Shown: positions 46,780-58,604 of the stretch, piece by piece | Numbering within the stretch: position 1 is the stretch's first letter | Layout of the letters: every line of letters begins with the position of its first letter | Source of the DNA: Paralithodes platypus | Taxonomy: Eukaryota; Arthropoda; Malacostraca; Decapoda; Lithodidae | Reading direction: 5' to 3' | DNA length: 64,000 bases | Assembly: GCA_032716605.1 (NCBI GenBank) | Contig: CM064523.1 | Location: 43,900,376 to 43,964,375, forward strand | The notes under the pieces: generated by a model | What the model was told of the DNA's origin: nothing | What the model saw: the letters and a program-made list of their open reading frames with translations, nothing else | Database searches by the model: none | Position numbers and translations under genes: made by a program

Positions 46780-47640
46780 TGTTTCTCAATATTATAGGGA
46801 ACATAATTTCGGGGCCAGTAGTTTTATTTATATTTGAATTACTTGCACAATATTTTCCTAACGCTTACAGTAAAAACTCCTATTCATTGTGTTATGTTAT
46901 TCTCCATATTAAGATCGCATAGTTCTTGAGTAAAGACAGAACAGAAATATTCGTTAAGAATTTTGGCAATATTTCCGTCACCTTTTACCGTCCGGACATT
47001 TTTCATTGGCACGTTTAATATGTTTTTGACTGTTAGCGTATTTGTCGAACTGCTTAGGATTATTAGCACTCACTTCGGCAATACATAATATCATAATTTC
47101 GTTTCTCTGCCCTAACTAATTGTTTACTGTCTGTCTACTTTGTATGGATAAAGTGCTAATTAAAGTGCTCAATGCTTGCGGTATTTTTGCTAAGTTTATG
47201 CAGTTTGTTTCTCTCCCACAACGCCTTGCAAATGTTGTTAGCGTACCATGGGGGCTTATCGTCCATTGTAATATTTTCCTGTTTCATTGATTCACACAAA
47301 TATTGCGCAACCCTAAAATTTTCCCATAGTTCTTCTAGTTCTTATATTTTGCTTAGCTTAAGGTGCATGTTATCTAGGATTTCTCTAAGTCTATTGAAGT
47401 TTGAATGTGTAAAGTCTGGTAACTGGATATTGTTATTTGCAATGATGTGTTTGCGATTTAGGTAATTTCTAACGATTTTGTGGTCGGATGTTGACAAGTG
47501 TTCACCTACCTCCAAACTTGATATCAAGTTTTCATGTGTTGTGAAAGCGAGATCCAATATATGTCCGCCAAGTGTCGGTTGCTTAACAATTTGGATCATC
47601 TAGTTATCATGTACGAAATGTATAATTATGTGCGACTCCG
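46780..47640 (-). pseudogene. CR1-like LINE fragment: endonuclease end and linker
   Basis: Frame 47599-47342 reads 'QPTLGGHILDLAFTTHENLI' and 'VGEHLSTSDHKIV', the C-terminal motif block (SDH) of the APE-type endonuclease. Linker scraps follow to 46884 ('GDGNIAKILNEYFCSVFTQE'), which precedes RT in CR1 elements. No RT motifs; ended by the family 6/TA sequence on the left. Confidence 0.75.
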
Positions 47641-47667
47641 AGTTATTTCCGGTAATTTAACTCAAAT

Positions 47668-47712
47668 CTAGAGAGAGAGAGAGAGAGTGAGAGTGAGAAA
47701 CAGAGAGAGAAC
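47668..47712. repeat. (GA)n microsatellite
   Basis: 'gagagagagagtgagagtgag' type repeat. A C-run lies at 47947-47962. Confidence 0.8.
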
Positions 47713-47962
47713 TGGTGCATATGTCGCCATTTTCATAGCGATTCCTGTCCCACTAAAACACTATGGTGCAGTAAAAGTGGAGTATTATTGCAAGATCGAC
47801 GTCGATAATCGTAAACGTAAAATATTCATAGCATTGAATCCATTGACTCTAACGTACCATTAATTTGGCTTTCTATCATTCTTTCAACTTGAGGAGAGGG
47901 ACTAATTTAAGGCAGCTTTCCCTTATGTTTCCTTAATACACGCAGAACCCCCCCCCCCCCCC

Positions 47963-48221
47963 ACAAACAAACAACGTAACAAGCGGAAATACATCTCTCT
48001 CCTGTTCAAAACCCACCTTACTCTCTCTCTCTACCTCTCCCTTGACTTTCCTCTCCTCTTGGATCTCTCAATTTCCCTTCACCTCTCATTGTTTTCCTTT
48101 CTTGTTCCCTCTCTCTCCTTGTGCCAGCCTCCCCTCTCAATTTCCCCCTCATTCTGCACACACATCAACAAGCCTTCATCTCCCTGTTCCCTTCCCTGTG
48201 ATCCCAACTCCATCGTTATAT
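47963..48221. other. Pyrimidine-rich (CT) stretch, no gene
   Basis: Strong CT bias yields open frames full of Ser/Leu/Pro on + that I treat as composition artefacts. Confidence 0.5.
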
Positions 48222-48435
48222 TTGAACCCCTTTCAGCACGATGGCGTAATTTCCATCATATTCTGGTTACCATCACACGATTTCCTTAGCATAAAATTTA
48301 CCTCTAGGACTCAAAGGGGTAGAAAGGATCTCCATAAACCATCTAAATAGCTTAGGTTCTTTATGAACTGCATAAAATCGACTAATATTAACCAGAATCA
48401 AAGGTAAAAAGGAGTCATCGTGCTGAAGGGGTTAA
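48222..48435. mobile_element. TTAA-MITE family 4 (about 214 bp)
   Basis: Left end TTGAACCCCTTTCAGCACGA and right end, read in reverse, TTAACCCCTTCAGCACGATG: near-identical repeats of about 20 bp. The left TTAA has become TTGAA. No coding capacity. Confidence 0.7.
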
Positions 48436-48946
48436 ATACGTCTATAAAATATGTCTTTACGCGAGGGCCCCCAGGGTGAAGAAGGGAGGAATGGCATAGA
48501 TAGGGGGAACGGGACGGTGAGATAGAGTTTGATAATGTATATATATCATAGACTCCTCTACATAAGGACTGGCGTCGGCCATACTCGGGTCCCGGAACTT
48601 GGGTCCATTGTCAGGCCCACAAACTGAGGTCTTATTTTAGTTTTACTGGATATGGGACTTTGTGTTTTTACTCTACAACATCTTATTAACTAGAGCAACC
48701 AAGTAAAGGAAAATAAAACATTTGTTTTTGGTTGATTGACTCATAAGTCTCTTTCGTGATTGAACATAATAGGAAAATATACAGTTATAATGAGATAGTT
48801 TATAAGAACATGTATCATACAAGCAAAGCATCATACCATGACTTACATTAATTAAATATTAGAAGAAATTAAAGTAAAACCTTTGCAAAATATTACTTTA
48901 CACATAATTTTACATAGATCAAAAGTCACATAACACAATAATTAAC
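48436..48946. other. 3' flank of P-like transposase, nothing else recognised
   Basis: AT-rich. A P-element terminal repeat may be here but no partner could be found by eye. Confidence 0.4.
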
Positions 48947-51900
48947 TTAAACATTAGAAAGTTTCTCTTGTCGCCTTAAGCAGCCTAGTGTACACTCCCG
49001 ATCGCTTGTATTAAATACAAAGGCCTTAAACAACACATTACACAATGTCTGGCATGCTCCTGAATGGCTAGCTAAAGGAGCATCTACATAAGACAAGCAT
49101 TGTTTCAAGTAATTGCGACAACACTTTTTCGAGTCTTGAAGAGACATTTGAAGGGTGATGCCACTATGTACAAAGAAGACAGTAGCCAGTGTAGGCATAC
49201 TCAGCCCACCTCGATTGAGCGCAGTCAAAAACTCTGATGACAAGCATTCCCCAGAATCTACTTCCTGTTGTTCATGTTTATGAGCTAAAAATCACCCAAT
49301 GTAGACAATTTTATGTTTTAAAGTATCATCTGAATCTAGAAGTAGTTGAGTGTCTTGTAATGTCAGCTCTTCCAGAAGTTGTAAATCACCATCATCTATT
49401 GCTGCTGTACAAAATTCACAGCTTACTTCTTTGGCTCGGTCAGGAACGATGTCACGTTTCAACAGCTGATGCAACTGCTGTACTTTGGATGCTGCATGAA
49501 CATCCCCAATGTCAATGTAAAAATTTCCTCCACTACGTTGTCTTGCTTGACCAAAACACTTTTCTAGGGGATCTTGTGAAAAAACAGAAGGTAGGATGTA
49601 AGCAAAATCATGGGTTTCAAAAAGATATTGTGCTGCTTCTATGTTATACCTTGTTGTGATGACAAAGGCATCTGCTGTTGACTGTGTTAGTTTCTTCTCT
49701 CTGCCATGCCCACCAGTCCACCGACAGCTGGATACAACTGTACACATTTCCTGCAGAGCTTTGAAGTTTGTACAGTTTAATGTCCAAGGTTCACGATATT
49801 GGTCTCGTAAATGAACAGCGCTGTACTTGCTTATAACATTCATAATTTTAAACCAATTGGTTACCAGTGTTATGTATATCACTGTTCCATCCTGAAATTT
49901 AACAGTTCCTTTAAGACCTTCAAATGCAGCAATCGTTTTCTCATTGAACACTTGGCAAACTAAGGGCACACTCTGACGTTGCAATGGTTTAGGAAATACT
50001 GATGAGCGTGTGAGTTTTGTCAGACGAAGTGGTGTCTTCTGATCTTCATTATAAAGAGCTTTAACATCACTCCAACACGCCAAATATTCTGTACCGTCCT
50101 TGCTAAAATGTAATTCTTGACATTTCTCTGTGATCCAGTTGTTTCTCATATTCTTGAGGATGTGAACATAATCATAGAAAAGGAAAACATTTATGCCATC
50201 TGGTGCTAGTGTTACTTTTCCAGGACCCCCAAGCATTCTGTAAACAGCTTGATTCAGTGGACAGTTGTCACAGACGAACGATACTGGATGGCCACCAGTA
50301 GCTTTAACAACATATACAGCCTCAAGTAATATTTCTTTCAGTTGAATAGCATTCAGTTTTCATACAGGATGAATTCGTATGATGTACCGTGGTCCTCCAT
50401 AGTGACAAACAACTTCAATAGCAAGAGCAGATGTTGCTAGATTTTCTGGTCCGTTTGTTGCATAGCCTACTATATGCTCTCCTGTAAATCTAAGGGCCTG
50501 CTTAAGCTTGACTTCATCAAACAAAATGTTAACTAACCGCTGTTGTGGCTTCAACTGATCAAAAAGGATTGGGAGACACTTGTCAGCATAAGTGCGAGAT
50601 AACAATTGGCGAATCTGTTTCTCACAAGGAAGACTAATTGCTTTGGAGTTTCTAAGCATTCTATATGCTGCGGGTGATATACAAAACAGTTCTGCTGCAA
50701 GAATTAACATATGCTTTGTATATCGGCGATTTTTAGGAGGAATAAGAAGGAGTTGTAACTGCGCTTGAATGAACTGAAAACCTTCAATTTCATGAAATTC
50801 TGTGATAGAGTCAAGTTCTGAAATTATTCTTTTTAAGCGGTCAGTATTAGTCGCTTCATGAGTGTTCATAATTTTCACTATTTCTTCAATTTGAGACCAC
50901 TTACTTACCAAGCTATTTTTTTGAAGATTCAGTTTACTTTTTGGTATCTCCAAGCCACTTTTCTCTGCTACTACCAGCTGCAGAAAACCAAAAGGAGACT
51001 GTACCTCTTTAACCCATAACTGTCGGGGCGCAACATAAGTCGAGTATAATAAATCTGGACTATCTGGCGGCGCTCGACATAGGTCGTGTGGCAATTTCAG
51101 CACGTAATGTTGCTGAGAGAGAGAGACAAGTGGTGGCAGGAGAGTAGCGAGCGTATGACTGCTCCAGACCACCGCGGCGAACCTACTGACACGAATCCCA
51201 CCTCCTCCCTCCCTCTCTCACTCGCTATGTACGGAATTGTATGGGGAAAGTGCCGAATTACATGCTTTTTGCACTCGCGTTGTGCGGTTGTTGCAAGGAA
51301 ACTAGCCATCATAAAAGGATCGTTATGGTGTCATTGGAAAGCTCTGTTTATGCCCTTTCAGGGATAGATACTTGTTTTACGCTCTGGGTCTTATTTAGGC
51401 ATGAAAATGATCACGTAAACAGCCCTATTTTGGCTAAAAACACCCCGCTGGTGGCTACATATTATATACCGCCTAGGCCGCTCGTAAGGTGTTAAAATGA
51501 AGAAACTTATCAACTGCTCTACCATTACCATCTGTCTTAAACATTGTCAGTTCTCTACCATTTTGCATTATATAAAATTCAGGGAAGTGTTTTCCAATCT
51601 CTCCTGCAAATTTGTTATAACTATGCATTTTGTCTTGTTCATTTTCAAATTCAGTTTGTTTTTTAAGTCTTGCTTCACTTGTCACTGTTTTAGTTAACCT
51701 AGGAGCTGACGTAAGTTGTTTGAGGCAAGACTTGGGTACACCTTTAAAAACTGTAGGAGACCCAGCTGGTCGTTTTCCTCCCCGAACTGTGACCCAAACG
51801 CATTCGAAATGTGATGCACAAATCCATAGTTTCGACCTGTCTCTCAAACTTTCTGGGCTATTTGGCATAGCACTAATCCATGCATGTCGTTCTTGTTCTT

Positions 51901-52006
51901 CATTCGGGAAACACACCATTGGACTGTATGGCTCTCCCGTGTAGTTTCCACGACAATTGAATGCAGCGCATCTTTTCGGCATTGTTCCTGTAAAGCAAAA
52001 AAACAA
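48947..52006 (-). pseudogene. P-element/THAP9-like transposase, near complete, two in-frame TGA codons and a MITE inside
   Basis: N-terminal THAP zinc finger at 51981-51720: 'MPKRCAAFNCRG' (CxxxxC), Trp, 'WICASHFE' (C..H) and 'GSPTVFKGVP'. Then 'HFN' meets the MITE (51009-51495) and 'KEVQSPFGFLQLV' resumes in frame. Catalytic RNase-H-like core: 'VNILFDEVKLKQALRF', 'SFVCDNCPLNQAVYRMLG', 'YDYVHILKNMRNNW', 'SQDPLEKCFGQARQRSGGNF'. C-terminal 'LTALNRGGLSMPT' and 'TLGCLRRQEKL'. TGA codons at 50360-50362 and 49292-49294 are the only interruptions; all three blocks share one frame. A splice acceptor-like 'tttgctttacag' precedes the ATG. P-type transposases cut and paste with 8-bp duplications. Decayed but recent. 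Confidence 0.88.
51009..51495 (+). mobile_element. TTAA-MITE family 1, copy E (complete, 487 bp)
   Basis: Starts TTAACCCATAACTGTCGGGG and ends CGCTCGTAAGGTGTTAA. Removing it with one TTAA makes the transposase read 'DKFLHFKEVQSPFG' uninterrupted, which proves both the insertion and the 4-bp duplication. Confidence 0.93.
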
Positions 52007-52410
52007 GAATAGTTGTAAAATGGTTATCAGTACATATCAAAGCAACCCGTTGACATCATCTCAATTCTAATATTTATCAGCTAAATAAGTTGTTAACACA
52101 GATCCTTTTGTGACTGGTAAGTATTTATAAGAAAATTACTTACAATAAGCTGAGAGATAACGAACAACAGAACAAAAATGTGTTGCCTCTAACGTGTCTC
52201 GTGGGTGACTGGTGTCTGGCATCGTCCTGGGCTGTTCGTTTTCTGGCGAGACATTATGTCGCCAATATGGCGGGGATATGGACGATTGCGTGTGAAATTA
52301 CATGCATTTATATGTAAAGTTGTGTTTGTGTACATATTTTTGTGTTTAAGAAAGTCGGAGAGACCACTGCTTTCATGATACTGCTTTTAAGCAATGGACA
52401 GACCCTCTTT
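52007..52410 (-). promoter_or_regulatory. 5' flank of the P-like transposase
   Basis: Non-coding; would carry the promoter and first intron if the ATG at about 51981 follows the acceptor at 51990. No TATA box that I would stand behind. Confidence 0.25.
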
Positions 52411-52485
<75 letters not shown>

Positions 52486-52511
52486 TATATATATATATAA
52501 TTATATATATA

Positions 52512-52559
<48 letters not shown>

Positions 52560-52585
52560 TGTATATATATACTGTATATATAAAA
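52411..52585. repeat. (TA)n array
   Basis: TA repeat interrupted by 'acactata' (twice) and 'actgta' (twice). Confidence 0.9.
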
Positions 52586-52867
52586 TATTGTTTGGGGTTT
52601 ATAGTGGTTTCGATCTTAATAAATGTAGTACTCACGCATTATGAGTTAAGCTGCCAACTCAATGTAGCTTTGGAAAGTACGTTAAAGTAATGCTCATAAT
52701 GAAATAGTGAGTGAAAATCCACATTATAGCATGTTAATACTCGAGCTTGAAAAGTGGGCATGTCTTCCTTATCAGCATTGATAGGCAATTAAATATGATT
52801 GATGGTTTTATGAATTAATACTAGTGATAATTTGTTGACCGCATACCTTCAACACTATTGGTTCTTA

Positions 52868-53288
52868 TTGAACCCGGTGGACCCCAAGCAATTTTATAAT
52901 AAAGTACACTCCAGGACCAGCCACTTGTCAATTATTTGTTATTTTCATGAATACATTTGATAAGGGTTAGTAATGAAGGAAAGACAACATAAAACCACTC
53001 ATCTAGTGGGGCAGGGGAAAGTCACAATAAACATGGGGTGATGGGTAAAATACTGGAAAATCACTCCCGTGCACGCCCACACGCACACTGGTGGACTTGG
53101 AGGGTTGTAAACCATCAGTATTGTTTTTGTGGGACCTAAAGCAATTCCCATACAAATCTGAACCCTCTAGGAGTCTAGGTGCCATAGGACAAGAGTAATT
53201 AAGGCAGACGCAACTATTGCGTCTCTGGTACTGTGGGTTACATACAAAGGTGACGCACAACTTGTGTGGCTGGTATTCAAAGGGTTAA
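52868..53288 (-). mobile_element. TTAA-MITE family 2, copy 2
   Basis: Inverted relative to copy 1 (7911-8333). Right end is GGGTTAA at 53282-53288; the left end TTGAACCCGGTGGACCCCAA has a decayed TTAA. Shares 'ctaggtgccatagga' and 'cccatacaaatctga'. The central hairpin here is 'agacgcaa..ttgcgtct' where copy 1 has 'ggacgca..tgcgtcc'. Confidence 0.72.
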
Positions 53289-53535
53289 AGTCCTACAATG
53301 ATTGCAGTAAATATGATTTTTTTTATGTTGACCATGTGTAGAATCCATTAGTCTGATTATTAGTGATCTAAATGGACACCAAGTTTACTGGTTTGATTTC
53401 ATATATTCGAATTGCCATGGAACTGATTGTCTTACCTTTGTGACGTGTGCTGGTTGCATTCAACTTGTAACTGAATCTACTCATGAATAATGTGATTATT
53501 TTAGATGTTGCTGGTGTGTGATTGTGTGTTTGTTC
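53289..53535. other. No feature recognised
   Basis: AT-rich, no motifs. Confidence 0.4.
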
Positions 53536-54080
53536 TTTTTTCTATATTCCAACTACTCCCTCTCGGGCATAGGCTGAGAGCCTGTACATTCAACCGGTAT
53601 GAACGGTGAAGCCTGTGAGGTCTCGTTCAAGTCTTTTTTTTGTCTATGTGAGACATGTGAAGCACTTCTAGATGCAACCAGCCACTACCATCTTGCCTTC
53701 GCAAGATGCATGGGGCTTAGTTGCTCACTCACGACTCGAAGCAGCCCCATCTCTGAAGCTGCCTCGCTCCAGTGCTTCACTGTCTCACCTCCTTGACTCG
53801 AACCCTCACTCTCAGAACGCCACCTATTGAGCAATTAATTCACTAGGCATTGTCCTCCTGTAGCATATTTTGAATATGGGAATATTCATATGGTTCTATT
53901 TAATCATTTAACAATGAGGGTATTTATTTGGCGTTTTGGTGGGCTTCGTGGTAATGCACTGATACTAGGTACAGCTCAAATTTCATTCCAATAATATCTT
54001 CCCATTGACATATCGGGAGTTGAACCCGGGTCCATTGGATTACCAGTCCAGTGGCAAGACCACTCCACCATACCTCCCCT
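53536..54080 (-). mobile_element. tRNA-derived SINE, copy 3
   Basis: Reverse-strand SINE of the family at 7018. The head on the right carries 'gttgaacccgggtccattggattaccagtccagtggcaagaccactccacca', shown here only as far as needed: B box GGGTTCAAC and A box GTGGTCTTGCCAC. The T-rich end (53536-53545) is the tail in reverse. A GTCTTTTTTTTGTC patch near 53631 is an internal change. Confidence 0.75.
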
Positions 54081-54292
54081 GGAGAGATGATGAGATGACG
54101 AGGATTCTATTATGTGGATAGAAGCAGACCATGTACACCCACAAGTGAAAGTCCCTGGCTAGGGGTTACCCCTTACTATCCCTACCCCAGGCAGTGGGAA
54201 AGGGGGAGTGCCTGTCCGTTACTCCTTTCTACCCCTTCCCATGGATGGATAGACTAAACTCCCAACTACTAAAATCTTGTCACTTTCAATGA

Positions 54293-54660
54293 CTAAGGGG
54301 TACTTCACACAGTCAGGAATGCGAGCTAGAATCACTAGGAGTAATGGTTCCTGGTGATTCCTAGGAATACACCGCGAATGTCTGCAACTCCCCGTGGACT
54401 CACAACACCGTAGACCAGTGGGAGTGTACCTGTGAATCACTGGGAGTCACTGGGAATCACTGGGAATCACCAGGAATCACCTGGATAAAACCAGGAATGA
54501 AGTGCGAGTTATTGAAAATTTGAAAATTTCGGATTACTGTAATATACGAGTCGATAGGAGTAATATAGGAATCATTGGGAATTAGATAGGAGTCACTGGG
54601 AGTCACCGAGCATCACTGGGATTTGTTAGGAATGAGATGCGAGTATGCCAGGCATGGCCC
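54293..54660. repeat. Partial relative of the large foldback element, with 10-bp periodic repeats
   Basis: Begins 'aaggggtacttcacacagtc', like 55492. From about 54434 to 54483 there are five consecutive near-copies of the decamer GAATCACTGG, exactly 10 bases apart, and more scattered copies to 54625. Confidence 0.65.
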
Positions 54661-55488
54661 CCATTGTGTGTTTGACCCTATAATTGAAATTAATTTTTCC
54701 TCAAGTATGTCTCTTGTAGGCTATAACTACAGTCCTCTAATATCATCATTAAGTACAATGACTGTATTCATACATCATTACAGACATTAATATAATACGA
54801 TAAGTCTGTATTATTATGTACCGTAAGGTCATGATATCAATGCTTACTATACTTTACGAAACAAATATATTTAAACTATTGTCTAAATAGTGGATAGTTT
54901 ATCCTTCCCACCTTCTTCTTTTCATTTGTTACCGAGTTCTGTAATATTTCATACGATTACCTAAAATAGGTAACACTTATAGGTTGTGTTAGTTTGCTTA
55001 GGTTAGGTCAGGAGAGTTGCAGAACTTCTAGATTATTAACCGGCGACTACAACGGCCCCTAAACAACCAAGCCATGATTATGCTGGCTCAAAGTTTACCC
55101 CGGCGATTACAACGCCCCTCAAAGTAGTAATCCAAACGCCACTGTCCACCACCAAACGAACTTGACATTTCAAAACACATACAAACACGTATCCACCATT
55201 CTCGTTATGTTAGGTAAGGGGAGTTGCAGAACTTGTAGGCTACAAGTAAGGTATTGTAACATTGACCATACATTGTTCACATTATTTAATTACCTCAACT
55301 ACCGTAATTTCCTTCTCTACACACAATCACTGGGTGAATACAATGTCTTGTGGGAAATTGTACTTACACAGGATAATACTAGGCCTATTTATAATGCTTG
55401 ACCAAGAAAAGTGAACTACCTGTATATATACTGTATATTATACTTTCACATGAGAAGTATTACAGGTTTATATGAATAATGTATTTAT
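54661..55488. other. No feature recognised
   Basis: AT-rich; a repeated 'accccggcgattacaacg' / 'accggcgactacaacg' pair at 55038 and 55097. Confidence 0.4.
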
Positions 55489-56126
55489 TAAAGGGTACTT
55501 CACACAGTCAGGAATGCGAGCTAGAATCACTAGGAGTAGCTGAAAATTCGGATTCCTGGGCCTATTCGCGGTGAAAATTCGATGACTCCTAAGTGACTCT
55601 AGCGATATCCTAGTGATTCCTGTTAGACTCCCAGTGACTCCAAACCACTCGCGGCCGATTGGCCCTGTCCGACAAAAGGTTCACCGTGTTTAAAGTTCTC
55701 GCCACGAATCGGACCATTCCCAGTGACTCCCAGTTGATTCCCAGTGATCCCCAGTGACTCCCAGTGAGTCCTGGTGATTCTCGGTGTTTCGTATCTGATT
55801 CGAGGACAGCTTTCGGTTTCAGTTTCAGTTCTCACCAGAATCACCAGGACTCACTGGGAGTCACTGGGGAATCACTGGGGATCACTGGGAATCAATGGGA
55901 GTGGTCCGATTCGCGGTGAGAACCTTAAACACGGTGAACCTTTTGTCGGACAGGGCCAATCGGCCGGGACTGGTTTGGAGTCACTGGGAGTCTAACAGGA
56001 ATCACTAGGATATCGCTAGAGTCACTAGGAGTATCGATTTTCACCGCGAATAGGCCCAGGAATCCGAATTTTCAGCTACTCCTAGTGATTCTAGCTCGCA
56101 TTCCTGACTGTGTGAAGTACCCTTAA
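55489..56126. mobile_element. Giant foldback element, 632 bp, arms about 300 bp, TAA duplication
   Basis: Element 55492-56123 starts AGGGTACTTCACACAGTCAG and ends with its inverse; the whole left half pairs with the right half apart from a central 'gtttcgtatctgattcgagg' region and small differences. TAA flanks both ends (55489-55491, 56124-56126), which fits PIF/Harbinger-type insertion. Contains clusters of the decamer 'gtgactccca'/'gggagtcact'. Confidence 0.82.
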
Positions 56127-56164
56127 GTCCCAATTTCTCCCTCTAACTACCCGTTACAATTATC

Positions 56165-56895
56165 CACAAGACTATCAGTTGCTCTTCAACAATACACAAA
56201 TCACAATACACAAATCAACCCTTCATATTCTCTTAATATTCTTGGCATATTTATTTTCATCTGACATTTCTTGGAAAGATCATATTACCACTCTTGCTAA
56301 AACTGCCTCCCAGAAGTTAGTTGTGCTCAACCGCCTCTCTGGATTCTTCATCTCCGCATAGCCTCTTGCTCTGTATAGGGGCACAGTGCGCCCATGTATC
56401 AAGTATTATTTGCATGTGTGGGAATGTTCCACCCATACAGCACTTCTCAAAACAGTAGAGTCCAAAGCATTTCGCCTCATCAACTCACTTCCTCTTACAA
56501 GTTCCCTACAATTTCTTTCTACAAGATGCAATGTTGCATCTCTTTCACTCTACTATTACTATGACAACAATCAGTGTTCATCAGAGCTCTCTCAATGCAT
56601 GCCTCCTCCCTTGCAGCGACTGCAAGGCCTTTCAACACAGTCATATTCTGTCCAGCTCTCCAACCCAAGAGTTGGCAAGTTTCCTCAGTCTTTCGTCTAC
56701 TCAACAAGTGAAATCTGGAACTATCTCTTTCAATCAATATTTCCTTCATCCTATGACTTAGACTGCTTTAACTTTGTGTCCCATGAATGTGGCTCCCTGT
56801 CTCTCTTTTGGCTTGGGGGAGACACTTGTTACAGGCAACCTGCCTTTTGTCCCTTTCAGAACTATAGGGAAGAAAATGTCACGGTTACGGTGTAG
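56165..56895 (+). pseudogene. LINE family C C-terminal relic, copy 3
   Basis: Frames 56179-56361 ('SSDISWKDHITTLAKTASQK') and 56386-56895 ('VESKAFRLINSLPLTSSLQF', 'RCNVASLSLYYYY', 'SYDLDCFNF') match the region behind RT in copy 2. A TAG near 56360 and an indel separate them. RT catalytic part is absent. Confidence 0.75.
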
Positions 56896-57082
56896 GTGTT
56901 TTGTGAAGCATGCATTTCACTTGTTTTCATTTAATTATACAGTATTATTTTGATACCCTACATGCATATCATTACATTAAAAAAGGCTCTTACAGCGTTC
57001 ATTCGAATTACTGTATAATTATATGTGTACTCATGTTTCATTAACAATGCATGCTTAGGCTACGCATGAAGCATGTCCAACA

Positions 57083-57205
<123 letters not shown>

Positions 57206-57491
57206 GGGGAAAGCAGATGGGCTAAACAAAATGTGTCTGGATTGCTGGTTTGTTTGTTACTATTTACTTCACCACAGCTTAATCCAAAATATCAACAAAC
57301 CTATGTACATGGCAACTATTGTGGGCTCGAACATAATGCTGAATTTTGTAAGAACTTTTCTTAATCTAATGGTATACAGATAGCGTATCAAAATAATATA
57401 ATGAAATGAAAACAAGTGGTTTAAATGCATCACAACACACCTACTACACAACCGTGAGATACTGTGAGTCGGGAAGTGGAAGGCAGGGAGA

Positions 57492-57617
57492 AAAGGGGGA
57501 GTGGAAGGTAGGAGGTAGAGTGAATGAGGGGGGCTGGGGAGGTGGATTCCTGCCAAAGGGGGAGTGGAAGGTAGGAGGTAGAGTGAATGAGGGGGGCTGG
57601 GGAGGTGGATTCCTGCC
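57492..57617. repeat. Perfect 63-bp tandem duplication
   Basis: Units 57492-57554 and 57555-57617 appear identical ('aaagggggagtggaaggtag' to 'ggtggattcctgcc'). 63 is a multiple of three, so both strands stay open through it, which explains the repetitive open frames here. Confidence 0.85.
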
Positions 57618-57619
57618 AA

Positions 57620-58600
57620 AGCAGGAATTTACTGGGATCTTCGGGAACTGAATAATTGGGTAAACTGTATAGTACGTATGTCCAGTAGCGCAGCTCAAAT
57701 GTGTGAATGTATGTGGATGTATGCAGTAAAAACTGCACACATGCTGGATGCATGTGGTTGTGTTTACACTGGGGAGGTTTCACATCAAGTTTCAAATGCT
57801 CATCATATTTTGGTGACTTTGAAGTTAAAAACATATTTTTGTGTCACCTTTCTTCTAACGAATCAAATGGTCTAATGCAACTCAGAATATTATGTAACAT
57901 AGTGACATCATAGTGATAGGGATATAGTTAGTATTACTATCATCGAACATAGAAATAAGTCAACTTTGTTCATTTGAGAATGTATGCAATAGTTGCTACA
58001 TCTATACTCGATTTATTGTTAAAAATGGCCCAGAATCTAGTGTACATCAGTTCCAAGGACATCCTTTAACCTAGCAGCTGAGACAATCCTCTTGAGAGGT
58101 TTTACTGGTGGGCTGCGACGCTCTTCTTGGAAGAAGAGATGTCAAACACGTATAAAAAAACTCCAAATGACAAAATCAAGAAGTGTGACTGTCAGGGTTT
58201 ATGAAATGAGCTACCAATGACATTTACTGCCCACCATCTTGCCTCCACCCTACTCCTCCCATTTCCTCCCTCCACCAGACCAATACGCACATACGCACGG
58301 CCGTTCGCTGCCGTTTTCGCCCCACATTTTCAACTACAGACCACCGTAACACCTCAACCACGCATCTTTTGGGTATTTATATACAGTATATATGTATACA
58401 GTATATATGGTTGGATGCGGAATTGAATTTCCTACACGATGATGTGTTTTTCGTTGTGTTTTGAAAGGGTCACCAAATCGGCATAGATCTAGCACAGAGC
58501 AATGGTTAGTCCTTGGGGGTCTAGCGGCCTTCAGGTTAACATAAAGCGACCTCTAAAATGACTGTATGTCCCTGGGCCATATACATCATTGGCATGCCAG
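57620..58600. other. No gene recognised
   Basis: Short open frames without motifs; a tiny TA patch at 58379-58408. Confidence 0.45.
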
Positions 58601-58604
58601 TACC

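Noticed and set aside
47963..48221. Secreted or membrane protein in CT-rich plus frames
   Set aside because: Composition artefact of a pyrimidine tract; no start context, signal or domain.
57406..57651. Gly-rich repetitive protein
   Set aside because: Produced by the 63-bp in-frame tandem duplication; both strands are open, so there is no evidence for coding.
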